Below are positions 53,277 to 62,247 of a stretch of DNA of 64,000 nucleotides, one piece after another (position 1 is the first letter of the stretch; each line of letters starts with the position of its first letter). The notes under the pieces are model-generated. The model ran no database searches and was not told the origin of the DNA. It worked only from the letters and a program-made list of their open reading frames with translations. Location: NCBI GenBank assembly GCA_033721235.1, contig JAWWAY010000002.1, positions 186,001 to 250,000 of the forward strand. The letters run 5' to 3'. Origin of the DNA: UBA5078 sp033721235. Its GTDB lineage: Bacteria; Pseudomonadota; Gammaproteobacteria; Pseudomonadales; Pseudohongiellaceae. The position numbers and the translations under genes are program-made.

Positions 53277-56213
53277 CTAGAGCGCCTCCAGTACCATCTC
53301 CATGGGCACGGCTTCTTGTTCAGCCTCAGATACTTCTACAGATTCAGCTAGCATCACTCGTTCGCTTAACTCCCCATACAGCCCCAGCAGGGCCTGTTCA
53401 ATGGCCATCGCCCGCGAGCGAGCCAACTCAGACAAGTCCGCAGCCGCTATTGGCTCGGCCTCTATTAGGGCTCGTCGAATGGAGCCACCATAGGCTAATT
53501 CATCGAACTGAGGCTCTGCGCCCTGCTCTTCTAAGGAGCTCTCTGCGCGCCAAGCCAGCAAGGCTACTTCTGCCTGCTCACCGGCCACTTGTCTGTATAG
53601 CGTTTCCAAGACCGGTGTTTGGGCCATGTCGTAGTCTGGACTGGCCTGCGCGGTTTCTAGGGCCTGTTGTAGGCGCTCATCGACACGAAGAACCCTCAGC
53701 GCCTCCGCATCTAGTTGGGCGTGATAACTACCAGGAAGCGATAGTGCCAATTGAGGCCTTTGCAGGAGGGCCTCGGCGAGCGTAAGCAACTTCTCTCGCT
53801 CGGGCGGTGCCAAATCACTTCGCCCTGGCACAAACTGAATGACTCCTATCTCTTCGTCATCACCGCCGCCGACCAAACCCGCTAGTAGTTTAAACGGCGA
53901 GGCGACTATATTGCGTATTATATTGGCCAGTGCCTGTGAGATCACTGGGCCATATTGAAACTGGGGATTATTAAGATCCCCCGTTACAGGGACATTAAGA
54001 TCAATCACTCCGTCCGCATTCTTGAGCAAGGCGACCGCAAGTCCTAAGGGCAAATCCAACGCATCCGGGTGCTCTTGTCTATCACCCAACACTAGATCTC
54101 GTAAGATTAAAGAATTTTGCCCCTGCATTTGGGCATCGTTAATGCGATAGGATAGGTCCACGTCCATACGACCATCGTCTATATGACGGCCAGCAAACTT
54201 GATCACATAAGGGGTCATAGCTGGCATATGGAGATTATTAAAGGATAAATCTATTTCGGTTAAATCGGCATAGGCCAAAGGCAATAACTGCCCAGTAATG
54301 ACAGCCTGGCCATACTCATCCACTCGTCCCTCTATATTGATTCTGGCAGGCTCTCTAGAGCGAGAAGAAAGCGCGGACACCTCCCCACCCAGTTCACGCA
54401 TGGTGACAGAGAAAGGAAGTGGAAGATTACGGTCTGTAAAGTCTGCTCCGGCATTGCGTAACATTAACTGCTGCACCGTGATCGCTGGTAGCTGGCCTTG
54501 CTCTGAAGTGGCAGCTTCTTCTTGCGTCTGGCCTACTTCCTCTTGCGCGATCAAGGTGCGTCCTATATTCGTCGTGCCGTCAGTCTCAACCTCTACTCGG
54601 GCATAGGGTTCATCTAATACCAGTTGGGCAATATTAATAGAGAGCTCTGGCGCTATCTCTAAACGCGCCTCGTTGACTTCCAACGCTTTGAAAGCAAACA
54701 ATGATTCATCGGCAACTGAATCGTTGATTAATAAATCGCTTATTGCCACCCTGCCGTCAAAGCCCGAGCCCTGTGCAGAATAACGAACATCACCCTCCAA
54801 GGAAAGAGCTCCACTGGCCAAACCAATACGAGCCAATTCGGCCACGTAGGGCTGCGCTATCCCCAGTTCGAGCGCGTCCAAACTCAAATTCCCCGAGAAT
54901 TCAGCCTCGGGTAATATCAGCAAAGCACCATCGAGTTGCGCCTCGCCTCTTTGGCCAAAATCTACGCTGGCCTCAACACCTATCGGCACACCTGCCTCAT
55001 TAGTGATATTACTGATACCAAGATTCAGCGCCAGATCGAGAGTAAAGACCTGGCTAGGAACCTCGTCGATGACGTGAATTTGCCAGTCGTTGACGTTCAA
55101 GCTCTCAAGCGCAAGCTGCCAAGGCGTACCGCTGCTCTGTGCGGGAGCAACTGCGGTAGGTGCTGCCGTCGAATTTGACTCCGGGATCAAGCGCAAGAAG
55201 TTCAGCTCGCCGTCAGGCTCTCTAACGGGATATAGCTCTAGCGTGTCCACTGAGATCGACTGAGCGGTAAAGCGATTACTGGGCCACTCTAATTCCCCTC
55301 CCGCCAAAGATAGCTGGGCAAGGGACGCCAACAGTAAATCCGATTCCAAGTCTTTGAGCTCCAGAGTTTGCAGCGCCGCCTGCAAGTCCGACAAGAACAG
55401 CTGCGGCTGCCCATCCTCAAGCAAGGAAAACTCGTAGTTAAAGCTAGCGTCGACCCAGCCCCCGTCAACCACTACAGGTAATTGATCTCTCAAATACTCA
55501 TACGCAAGCTCGGAGTAAGGACCCACCACATCAACCCGGCCACTCGAGGCAAGCGGGGTCACTGTCAACCCCCCACGCCAGGTGACTTTAGCGCCATTGC
55601 TCATGGAGATTGTTAGTTCTTGATCGGCGCTTTGCTGGTCCAGAGTACTGAGTTCACTGATATTGATATCGATTGAATCGACATACTTAATAAACGGGGT
55701 ACTTGGCACCATATCGGAAAAACCAACACTAGCCTGCTGTAGACGAAAGTCTTCAACATAGACGGGGAAGATACCGGAAGACTCCTGCTCCACTACAGCA
55801 ACATCCTCACTCGCAGGTGACGCTTCTGCCCAAGCCTGCGCTATTCGAGAGATATTACTCTCGGTTTCGGAGTAGCGATAGAAAGACAGAAATAGCCCAT
55901 CAAGGTGTACAGCCTTGAATTTAGCAGCGCCCGCAAACACACTGGAGAGTTGTAAATTGACGTAAAACTCATCAAACCAAAGCGCTCGCGTATCGCTGGC
56001 ATCCTTGAGCTCAAAGCCTTGCACTGACACACTAAGAGCGAAGGGATTAAAACCCAGTTTGTCGATATTAGCCGTCAGTGAACGGGATGCTAAGAAACTC
56101 TTAATCTGATTTTCCGCCACGAGAGGCACCAGGACAAAACCGAGAAGAGCGTAGGCGAGCACCACAGATAAGGCGACTTTGCCTGCTGTAGCTATTTTTT
56201 GCTTCTTTTGCAT
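53277..56213 (-). CDS. DUF748 (AsmA-like) large periplasmic/inner-membrane protein
   Basis: The 978-residue protein has one N-terminal membrane helix (residues 12-32) and then a long beta-rich body with FNPFALSVSVQGFELKD and a DUF748 core (residues about 100-760), ending with a segment VIQFVPGRSDLAPPEREKL that resembles an OmpA-like C-terminal module. DUF748/AsmA proteins are thought to form bridge-like structures involved in outer-membrane lipid homeostasis; this is inference. It lies alone between the replication module and gap. The C-terminal about 120 residues are Glu/Leu-rich and helical. Confidence 0.85.
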   Translation of the reverse strand: MQKKQKIATAGKVALSVVLAYALLGFVLVPLVAENQIKSFLASRSLTANIDKLGFNPFALSVSVQGFELKDASDTRALWFDEFYVNLQLSSVFAGAAKFKAVHLDGLFLSFYRYSETESNISRIAQAWAEASPASEDVAVVEQESSGIFPVYVEDFRLQQASVGFSDMVPSTPFIKYVDSIDINISELSTLDQQSADQELTISMSNGAKVTWRGGLTVTPLASSGRVDVVGPYSELAYEYLRDQLPVVVDGGWVDASFNYEFSLLEDGQPQLFLSDLQAALQTLELKDLESDLLLASLAQLSLAGGELEWPSNRFTAQSISVDTLELYPVREPDGELNFLRLIPESNSTAAPTAVAPAQSSGTPWQLALESLNVNDWQIHVIDEVPSQVFTLDLALNLGISNITNEAGVPIGVEASVDFGQRGEAQLDGALLILPEAEFSGNLSLDALELGIAQPYVAELARIGLASGALSLEGDVRYSAQGSGFDGRVAISDLLINDSVADESLFAFKALEVNEARLEIAPELSINIAQLVLDEPYARVEVETDGTTNIGRTLIAQEEVGQTQEEAATSEQGQLPAITVQQLMLRNAGADFTDRNLPLPFSVTMRELGGEVSALSSRSREPARINIEGRVDEYGQAVITGQLLPLAYADLTEIDLSFNNLHMPAMTPYVIKFAGRHIDDGRMDVDLSYRINDAQMQGQNSLILRDLVLGDRQEHPDALDLPLGLAVALLKNADGVIDLNVPVTGDLNNPQFQYGPVISQALANIIRNIVASPFKLLAGLVGGGDDEEIGVIQFVPGRSDLAPPEREKLLTLAEALLQRPQLALSLPGSYHAQLDAEALRVLRVDERLQQALETAQASPDYDMAQTPVLETLYRQVAGEQAEVALLAWRAESSLEEQGAEPQFDELAYGGSIRRALIEAEPIAAADLSELARSRAMAIEQALLGLYGELSERVMLAESVEVSEAEQEAVPMEMVLEAL

Positions 56214-56233
56214 AGTCTTGTATTACCCAAATA

Positions 56234-57265
56234 TCATTGCCTTGATTTAGGCATCATCCCATCCATCTGCGCTAGTCGCGCGATTAACTCTTCCACGCGG
56301 GTACTATAGCCCCACTCATTGTCATACCACGACACTAGCTTGACCATTCTCTTCTGCATAACCTGAGTTAGCTGCGAATCAAAAATACTGGAGTGTGAGT
56401 TACCAATAATATCACTGGAAACAATTGCCTCGGTACAATAGGAAAGAATGCCCTTTAACTCTCCCTGTGCAGCAATACGCATGGCTTCGTTTACCTCTTC
56501 GACGCTTACGTCTTGACTAAGCTGCAGGGTCATATCCACCAGACTGCCATCCGCCACTGGAACACGCATTGCCAAGCCGTCCAACTTTCCTTTAAGTTCG
56601 GGCAAGATGACACCCACGGTCTTAGCAGCTCCGGTGGAGGTAGGCACTATATTGGTCGCCGCGTTGCGTGAGCGACGCTTATCATCATGAGGGGCATCTA
56701 TTAGTCGTTGATCTGAGGTATAGGCATGCACGGTAGTCAGCAATCCATGCTCTATACCAAAAGCCTTGTGCATGACTTGGGCAAGCGGGGCCGCACAGTT
56801 GGTAGTACAACTGGCATTGCTGATAATTCGCGTATCGGGTGTAATAACATGATCATTTACCCCCATCACTAGAGTCGCATCCAGAGGCTCTTTGGTAGGC
56901 ACCGTCACGATGACACGCTTAGCGCCAGCCTCAAGATGCTTATTCAAATCTTCGATCTTACGAAACGCTCCACTACTCTCAATCACATAGTCTACGCCCA
57001 AATCGGCCCATGGTAATTTGGCAGGATCTCTCTCAGCTAACACCTCAAAAGGGTCGCCATCGATTTGCATCCTCGTACCCTCCAGGCTCACTTCTCCCGG
57101 GTAAATACCATGAGTACTATCGTATTTAAAGGCATAGGCCAGCTGATCTGCGCTCGCCAAATCATTAACCGCGACCACATTGTAATGACCGCGTAATTTG
57201 GCAATTCTCATGACCGTTCGACCGATGCGACCGAATCCATTAATGGCAATCCTGGGGCTACTCAT
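56234..57265 (-). CDS. gap: Glyceraldehyde-3-phosphate dehydrogenase, type I
   Basis: The 343-residue enzyme has the NAD-binding site (AINGFGRIGRTVMR; Asp35 in NDLAS for NAD specificity), the catalytic Cys153 in SNASCTTNC and His180 in TTVHAYT, and C-terminal WYDNEWGYSTR. It oxidises glyceraldehyde 3-phosphate in glycolysis, or works backward in gluconeogenesis. An erythrose-4-phosphate dehydrogenase (Epd) is a close alternative. The start is ATG 57265 with AAAGGAG upstream; a TTG precedes it. A run of nine G's (C's on the coding strand) lies 24 bases upstream. Confidence 0.9.
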   Translation of the reverse strand: MSSPRIAINGFGRIGRTVMRIAKLRGHYNVVAVNDLASADQLAYAFKYDSTHGIYPGEVSLEGTRMQIDGDPFEVLAERDPAKLPWADLGVDYVIESSGAFRKIEDLNKHLEAGAKRVIVTVPTKEPLDATLVMGVNDHVITPDTRIISNASCTTNCAAPLAQVMHKAFGIEHGLLTTVHAYTSDQRLIDAPHDDKRRSRNAATNIVPTSTGAAKTVGVILPELKGKLDGLAMRVPVADGSLVDMTLQLSQDVSVEEVNEAMRIAAQGELKGILSYCTEAIVSSDIIGNSHSSIFDSQLTQVMQKRMVKLVSWYDNEWGYSTRVEELIARLAQMDGMMPKSRQ

Positions 57266-57288
57266 CAAAATTCTCCTTTACAGCAAAC

Positions 57289-57297
57289 GGGGGGGGG
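57289..57297. repeat. Nine-base homopolymer (G9 on the plus strand) in the gap leader
   Basis: A G9 tract lies upstream of the gap start codon. It is not in a coding frame but would be part of the 5' untranslated region or promoter. Homopolymers of this length are prone to slippage. Confidence 0.8.
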
Positions 57298-57385
57298 ATT
57301 GTTAAAGGAACTTGAGTGTTGCTCTATTATTAAGAACCTCGTAAAGACTGAAGTCCAGAGTTTAACCATAAAATTTCTGACAAAA

Positions 57386-57418
57386 AAAAGCCCGGTGCAT
57401 TTCTGCCACCGGGCTTTT
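57386..57418 (-). terminator. Terminator of the first PQQ dehydrogenase gene
   Basis: Stem AAAAGCCCGGTG / CACCGGGCTTTT with a nine-base loop; on the minus strand it is followed by a run of eight T's. Confidence 0.88.
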
Positions 57419-57435
57419 GATTTGCTAAGCGAGTC

Positions 57436-59511
57436 TTAGTGACCGCCGCCGCCCATTTCAACAGGGCCATGTAGAGATAGTGCTGTTAAGGTGCTACCCG
57501 TTTGCAGAACCACATACTGCTCACCATGGTGAACATAGTTCATCATGCCGTAGCGAGCACGAGATGGCACTTCTACTTTACCGATCTGCTCACCTGTTGC
57601 TTTATCAACAGCGAATAGCATCGGTGTACCATCACTTGCAGTAGAGGCATACATCAACATCGTTTTAGTCACAGTCATTGGCGCGTGAGCACCCGTGCCA
57701 GTGTTACCGACATCAATACCTTCTAGTGCTGGGTGATTCTTGATGCGATCTGGAGTTTCCCCTACAGGAATCATCCAAAGGTGCTCGCCTGTGTTCAAGT
57801 CGATTGCCGTAATACGGCTATAGGGTGGCTTGAACAATGGCAGACCGCCAGGACCACGTGGACCACCAGGGCCGCGACCTACCGCGTATTGCGCGAGAGT
57901 CGTACCCGTTGTAGTCGTGCCCTCATCGGTCTCGTAACGCAGATCCGCTTCGGCACCTGGCACTAGCGCACGCGTAGTACAACCACTTAGGGAAGTCACA
58001 TACAGAATACCGGTCTCTGGATCACCAGCAGCAGGACCACTGATGTTTACACCGCCAACGTCACCTGGGCACCATAAAGAGCCAAGCTTACCAAGATCAT
58101 TGTCTCGATGTAGTGGTGGATTAAACAGCGGACCAATTTCCCAATCAGCTAATGCTTCGATTGCTTGCTGACGCAACTCAGGCGTGAAGTCGATCAAGTT
58201 ATCTTCAGTCAAGCCTTGCATATCGTAAGGAGCAGGTTTAGTTGGGAATGGCTGAGTGGCCGCCAACTTCTCACCAGGCACATGGGATTGAGGAACTGGA
58301 CGCTCTTCGATTGGCCACAATGGCTCACCCGTTTCGCGGTTGAACACATAAGTGAACGCTTGCTTAGATACCTGCGCAAGTGCTGGAGTCTTCTTGCCTT
58401 CGTGCATTACATCAAGAAGCACTGGTGCAGTTGGAAGATCGTAGTTCCAGATATCGTGGTGGACCATCTGGAAGTGCCACTTACGCTCGCCCGTTTTCAC
58501 GTCTAGCGCCACAACACTTGTGCCAAATAGGTTGTCACCTGGACGGTGGCCACCGTAGAAGTCGATAGTACCGCCGTTAGTTGGAATGTAAACAAGACCT
58601 AGCTCTGGGTCTGCGGACATGGGTGCCCAAGAAGAAACATCACCGACAGTTCTCCAAGAGTCATCTTCCCAAGTCTCGTTACCAAACTCGCCTTCTCTAG
58701 GGATGATGTTGAATTTCCATAGGAAGTCACCAGTCTTGGCGTCGTAGGCTAGGATGTCGCCTGGCACGTTTTCGATACGTGACTGGTTATAGCCTTGCTC
58801 TGCAGAGTTGTTCACAACAACAACATCGTTAACCACGATGGGTGGAGAAGATGTAGTGATGTAACCAATCTCTTTAGGGATACCGTAGTAGGGATCGTAC
58901 TCATGGCCCAAGTCAGCCAACATGTCGACAATACCCGTCTCTGGGAAGCCTTCAACAGGCACTTGCCCACCGAAACCTTCTAGTGGAGCACCGGTATCGG
59001 CATCTAGAGCGATCAGGAAGAAAGCAGGTGAAGAAATGTAGATAACACCTTTGCCGTCAACTTCGGCGTAGGCAACGCCTTTACCGTAGTCGGCTCGCAT
59101 GGAGTATTCCCAGCGGTAAGTGTTTGGCTCACGGTAAGACCAGATAGTTTCTCCAGTCTCAGGGTCGATCGCGACCACATGGCGACGAGGCCCCGCCACT
59201 GTAAACAGCTTGCCATCGACATAGCTAGGAGTTGAACGGCCACTGGCAGCGTCAAAGCTCGCACCGTCCCATACCCAAGCTTCCTTCAGCTCACCGAAGT
59301 TATCAGCGTTAATATTATCTGCTGGCAGATAGCGTGTATGGTCAGCATCCCCACCCAAGTGTCTCCACTCGATATTTTCTTGCGCACTCACTGACGCGGC
59401 TGCTAGTAGCAAACCGAACGGCAAAGCCTTCGTCAACGAGCTTGTAATTGACCGCCAACCGCTCTTGGCTGGCTGTCGAGAAGACCTCGACTCAATACGC
59501 ACGTTTGTCAT
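57436..59511 (-). CDS. PQQ-dependent dehydrogenase, periplasmic (paralogue 1)
   Basis: The 691-residue quinoprotein has a signal peptide (after VSA|QEN) and repeated beta-propeller W-motifs with the PQQ-enzyme blades: WVWDGASFDAASGRSTPSYVDG, AIDPETGETIWSYREPNTYRWEY, YDLPTAPVLLDV, and NRETGEPLWPIEERPVPQS. The length and the HHDIWNYDLPTAP region match the soluble domain of membrane glucose/quinate-type dehydrogenases, but there are no N-terminal membrane helices. Substrate is unknown. A Gly/Pro-rich loop (RGPGGPRGPGG) precedes the last blades. Start at 59511 has GAGGA upstream. A near-identical paralogue follows upstream at 59972. Confidence 0.85.
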   Translation of the reverse strand: MTNVRIESRSSRQPAKSGWRSITSSLTKALPFGLLLAAASVSAQENIEWRHLGGDADHTRYLPADNINADNFGELKEAWVWDGASFDAASGRSTPSYVDGKLFTVAGPRRHVVAIDPETGETIWSYREPNTYRWEYSMRADYGKGVAYAEVDGKGVIYISSPAFFLIALDADTGAPLEGFGGQVPVEGFPETGIVDMLADLGHEYDPYYGIPKEIGYITTSSPPIVVNDVVVVNNSAEQGYNQSRIENVPGDILAYDAKTGDFLWKFNIIPREGEFGNETWEDDSWRTVGDVSSWAPMSADPELGLVYIPTNGGTIDFYGGHRPGDNLFGTSVVALDVKTGERKWHFQMVHHDIWNYDLPTAPVLLDVMHEGKKTPALAQVSKQAFTYVFNRETGEPLWPIEERPVPQSHVPGEKLAATQPFPTKPAPYDMQGLTEDNLIDFTPELRQQAIEALADWEIGPLFNPPLHRDNDLGKLGSLWCPGDVGGVNISGPAAGDPETGILYVTSLSGCTTRALVPGAEADLRYETDEGTTTTGTTLAQYAVGRGPGGPRGPGGLPLFKPPYSRITAIDLNTGEHLWMIPVGETPDRIKNHPALEGIDVGNTGTGAHAPMTVTKTMLMYASTASDGTPMLFAVDKATGEQIGKVEVPSRARYGMMNYVHHGEQYVVLQTGSTLTALSLHGPVEMGGGGH

Positions 59512-59971
59512 TATATTTTCCTCGTTAAATAGAAACCGTTTTGGCATCAAATCTTTTTTCTTGTTTTCGACCTTTAATACGAAAAAACCGAAACTTTAGC
59601 TTACATCTGCGTCAAATGAGGCGGCTCTAGTGTCTAAGCCCTTAATTCACGCGCAAATACGGCAAAAAAAGAGCCCAAAGAATAACGCAGCTGCTATGCC
59701 AAGTCCATCCACCCCAAAGTCCTCTGCTTTGCCACCTTCTGATGGACAACAATAATCAAAGACTTAAGTCCTTAGAAATCAAGACCCTCTACTCCCAACA
59801 TTTATTCTCGCGCCTATCGATGCGTCAGGGCTCTAAGGCCATAAATTTCACTTTGTTACAATTGGACAGTCTCTGGGGCATCCAAACCCGCTACAGCAAA
59901 ACATCAAAACACAAAAAAGCCCGAAGCAGCGCACGCTGTTTCGGGCTTTTTAAAGCGTTTAGATCCTTCTA
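59512..59971. other. Intergenic region between the two PQQ dehydrogenase genes
   Basis: 460 bases hold the promoter of paralogue 1 (minus strand) and the terminator of paralogue 2 at 59914-59952. A plus-strand frame here (about 77 codons) runs through the terminator and is not credible. Nothing else was recognised. Confidence 0.5.
59914..59952 (-). terminator. Terminator of the second PQQ dehydrogenase gene
   Basis: A stem of about 18 bp (AAAAAGCCCGAAGCAGCG / CGCTGTTTCGGGCTTTTT, with one G-T wobble) and loop CA, followed on the minus strand by a T-run. Confidence 0.9.
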
Positions 59972-62035
59972 CTAGTGAGAAGCACCCATGCTAACTGGGC
60001 CGTGCAAAGACATTGCTGTCAGCGTACTACCCGTTTGCAGAACGATATATTGCTCGCCGTGATGGACATAGCTCATCATGCCGTATCGACTTGCCGCAGG
60101 GACTTCCACACGCGCAAGCTCCTCGCCTGTTGCCTTATCGATGGCGAATAAGTGAGGAGTGCCATCGCTAACATCGCCGGCATATACGAGCATATTCTTG
60201 GTCACGAGCATTGGGGCCATCGCACCACTACCTGTATTCCCAATGTCGATACCCTCAAGAGCCGGGTTGTTGAGAATGCGCTCTGGCGTCTCACCAACAG
60301 GAATCATCCAAAGATGCTCACCCGTATTCAAATCGATAGCTGTAATACGGCTATAAGGTGGCTTCATCAATGGCAGACCGTTAGGACCACGCGGAGCACC
60401 ACGGCTCGCGCCATTAGCATAACGCGCAGGCGTTAGACCTGTAGTGGTAGTCCCTGCATCAGTCATATAACGCAGATCCGCTTCATCGCCTGGCACCAAT
60501 GTATGAGCAGAGCAGGCGGCACGCGAAGTCACATAGATCACACCTGTTTCGGGATCACCAGCCGCTGGCCCAGTAATATTGGAACCACCGCCATCACCCG
60601 GACACCAGTAAGATCCGCGCTTACCCAAAGGATTGTCGCGATGCAGTGGTGGGTTGTACAAGGGGCCAATCTCCCAATCTGCCAAAGCCGCAATCGCTTG
60701 CTCACGCAGTTCAGGGGTGAAATCGATCAAGTCGTCCTCAGTCAAGCCAGTCAAGTCGTAGGGTAAAGGCTTGGTTGGGAATGGCTGAGTTGGAGACAAC
60801 TGCTCACCCGGTACAATCGATTGCGGTACAGGACGCTCTTCAATCGGCCACAGAGGCTCGCCGGTCTCGCGGTTAAAGGCAAACAGCAGCGTTTGCTTAG
60901 TCGCCTGAGCAACCGCTTTAATGGTCTTACCATCGTGCTCAACATCTAATAGAACCGGCGCCGTTGGAATATCGTAGTTCCACACGTCGTGGTGAACCAA
61001 TTGATAGTGCCAGCGTCGCTCGCCCGTCTTCACATCGAGAGCAATCAAGCTAGTGCCAAATAGGTTGTCACCAGGAGAGAAGCCACCGTAGTAGTCGATC
61101 GTTGGCGGGTTAGTCGCCACATAGACAAGGCCCAACTCTGGGTCAGCCGATAGCGGCGCCCATGGGGAAACGTCACCCGTGTATTGCCATGCATCGCTTT
61201 CCCATGTTTCGTGACCGAACTCGCCCGGTCTTGGGATTACGTTAAACTTCCATAGGAAGTCGCCGGTCTTAGCATCATAAGCCAAGATGTCGCCAGGAAT
61301 ATTCTCAATACGAGACTGGTTATAGCCCTGTTCGGCAGAGTTACCTACCACAACCACGTCGTTAACAACGATAGGTGGTGAAGAAGACGTCAGATAACCC
61401 ACCTCTTTATCAATACCGTAGTATGGATCGAATGGGTGCCCAAGATCTTTAAGCATGTCAACCACACCGGTTTGGGCAAAACCTTCGATAGGCACTGGCT
61501 CACCAAAACCCTCTAACGGTGTTCCAGTATCGGCATCTAGAGCCGTTAGGAAGAATGCTGGGCTAATGATGTAAATGACCCCTTTACCATCAACCTCGCC
61601 ATATGCGACGCCTTTACCGTAATCCTTACGCATCGAGTATTCCCAACGGTAAGTATTTGGCTCACGGTAGGACCATAGGGTCTCACCTGTCATCGGGTCC
61701 ATCGCAATCACGTGTCGACGCGGCCCTGCAACGGTGAATAGCTTGCCATCCACATAGCTTGGCGTTGAACGACCACTCGCGGCATCAAAGCTGGCACCAT
61801 CCCACACCCAAGCTTCTTTGAGCTCGCCAAAATTCTCTGGGGTGATTTTGTCAGCAGGAGTGTAGCGCGTGTGATGAGCTGTACCACCTAAATGGACCCA
61901 CTCAACTGTTTCATCGTCTGCTGCGCTGACAGGGCTGGCAGCGGCAACTAACATAGTCAAAGGCAGCGCTTTGACCAAAGATTTCCTTAAGAAGCGCCAG
62001 CGACTAGTCACTGACCCCAAATGCTCTTTTATCAT
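59972..62035 (-). CDS. PQQ-dependent dehydrogenase, periplasmic (paralogue 2)
   Basis: The 687-residue protein is a close paralogue of the gene at 57436: it shares WVWDGASFDAASGRSTP, EPNTYRWEYSMR, NRETGEPLWPIEERPVPQS and HLWMIPVGETP. It has a signal peptide (ends SPVSA|ADDE). It differs in small loops (ASRGAPRGPNG in place of RGPGGPRGPGG) and in surface residues, suggesting a different substrate or expression pattern. The start follows GAGGACAC. Both genes end in strong terminators, so they are transcribed separately. A sodium:solute symporter lies immediately upstream, possibly importing a related substrate; this is inference. Confidence 0.85.
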   Translation of the reverse strand: MIKEHLGSVTSRWRFLRKSLVKALPLTMLVAAASPVSAADDETVEWVHLGGTAHHTRYTPADKITPENFGELKEAWVWDGASFDAASGRSTPSYVDGKLFTVAGPRRHVIAMDPMTGETLWSYREPNTYRWEYSMRKDYGKGVAYGEVDGKGVIYIISPAFFLTALDADTGTPLEGFGEPVPIEGFAQTGVVDMLKDLGHPFDPYYGIDKEVGYLTSSSPPIVVNDVVVVGNSAEQGYNQSRIENIPGDILAYDAKTGDFLWKFNVIPRPGEFGHETWESDAWQYTGDVSPWAPLSADPELGLVYVATNPPTIDYYGGFSPGDNLFGTSLIALDVKTGERRWHYQLVHHDVWNYDIPTAPVLLDVEHDGKTIKAVAQATKQTLLFAFNRETGEPLWPIEERPVPQSIVPGEQLSPTQPFPTKPLPYDLTGLTEDDLIDFTPELREQAIAALADWEIGPLYNPPLHRDNPLGKRGSYWCPGDGGGSNITGPAAGDPETGVIYVTSRAACSAHTLVPGDEADLRYMTDAGTTTTGLTPARYANGASRGAPRGPNGLPLMKPPYSRITAIDLNTGEHLWMIPVGETPERILNNPALEGIDIGNTGSGAMAPMLVTKNMLVYAGDVSDGTPHLFAIDKATGEELARVEVPAASRYGMMSYVHHGEQYIVLQTGSTLTAMSLHGPVSMGASH

Positions 62036-62247
62036 TATTGTGTCCTCATTGAGCAGTTTTTAGACTTTCTATCGGTCGGTGGCTGAGCATAACTCACCCC
62101 TCGCGAGCAAGTCCACACAAGCTAAGGGGCTATTCCTTGTCTTTTTGTGACAAATAGCCCCGTGCGCAAAACAACTGTAGCTCAATGCCAAGTTTTTGCC
62201 GACAAAGCGAAATATCACGCTTTGCACCGCTGAGTGCATCAGTCGAC

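Noticed and set aside
59742..59975. Plus-strand 77-codon frame between the PQQ genes
   Set aside because: Reads through the strong terminator at 59914-59952; no ribosome-binding site or homology.
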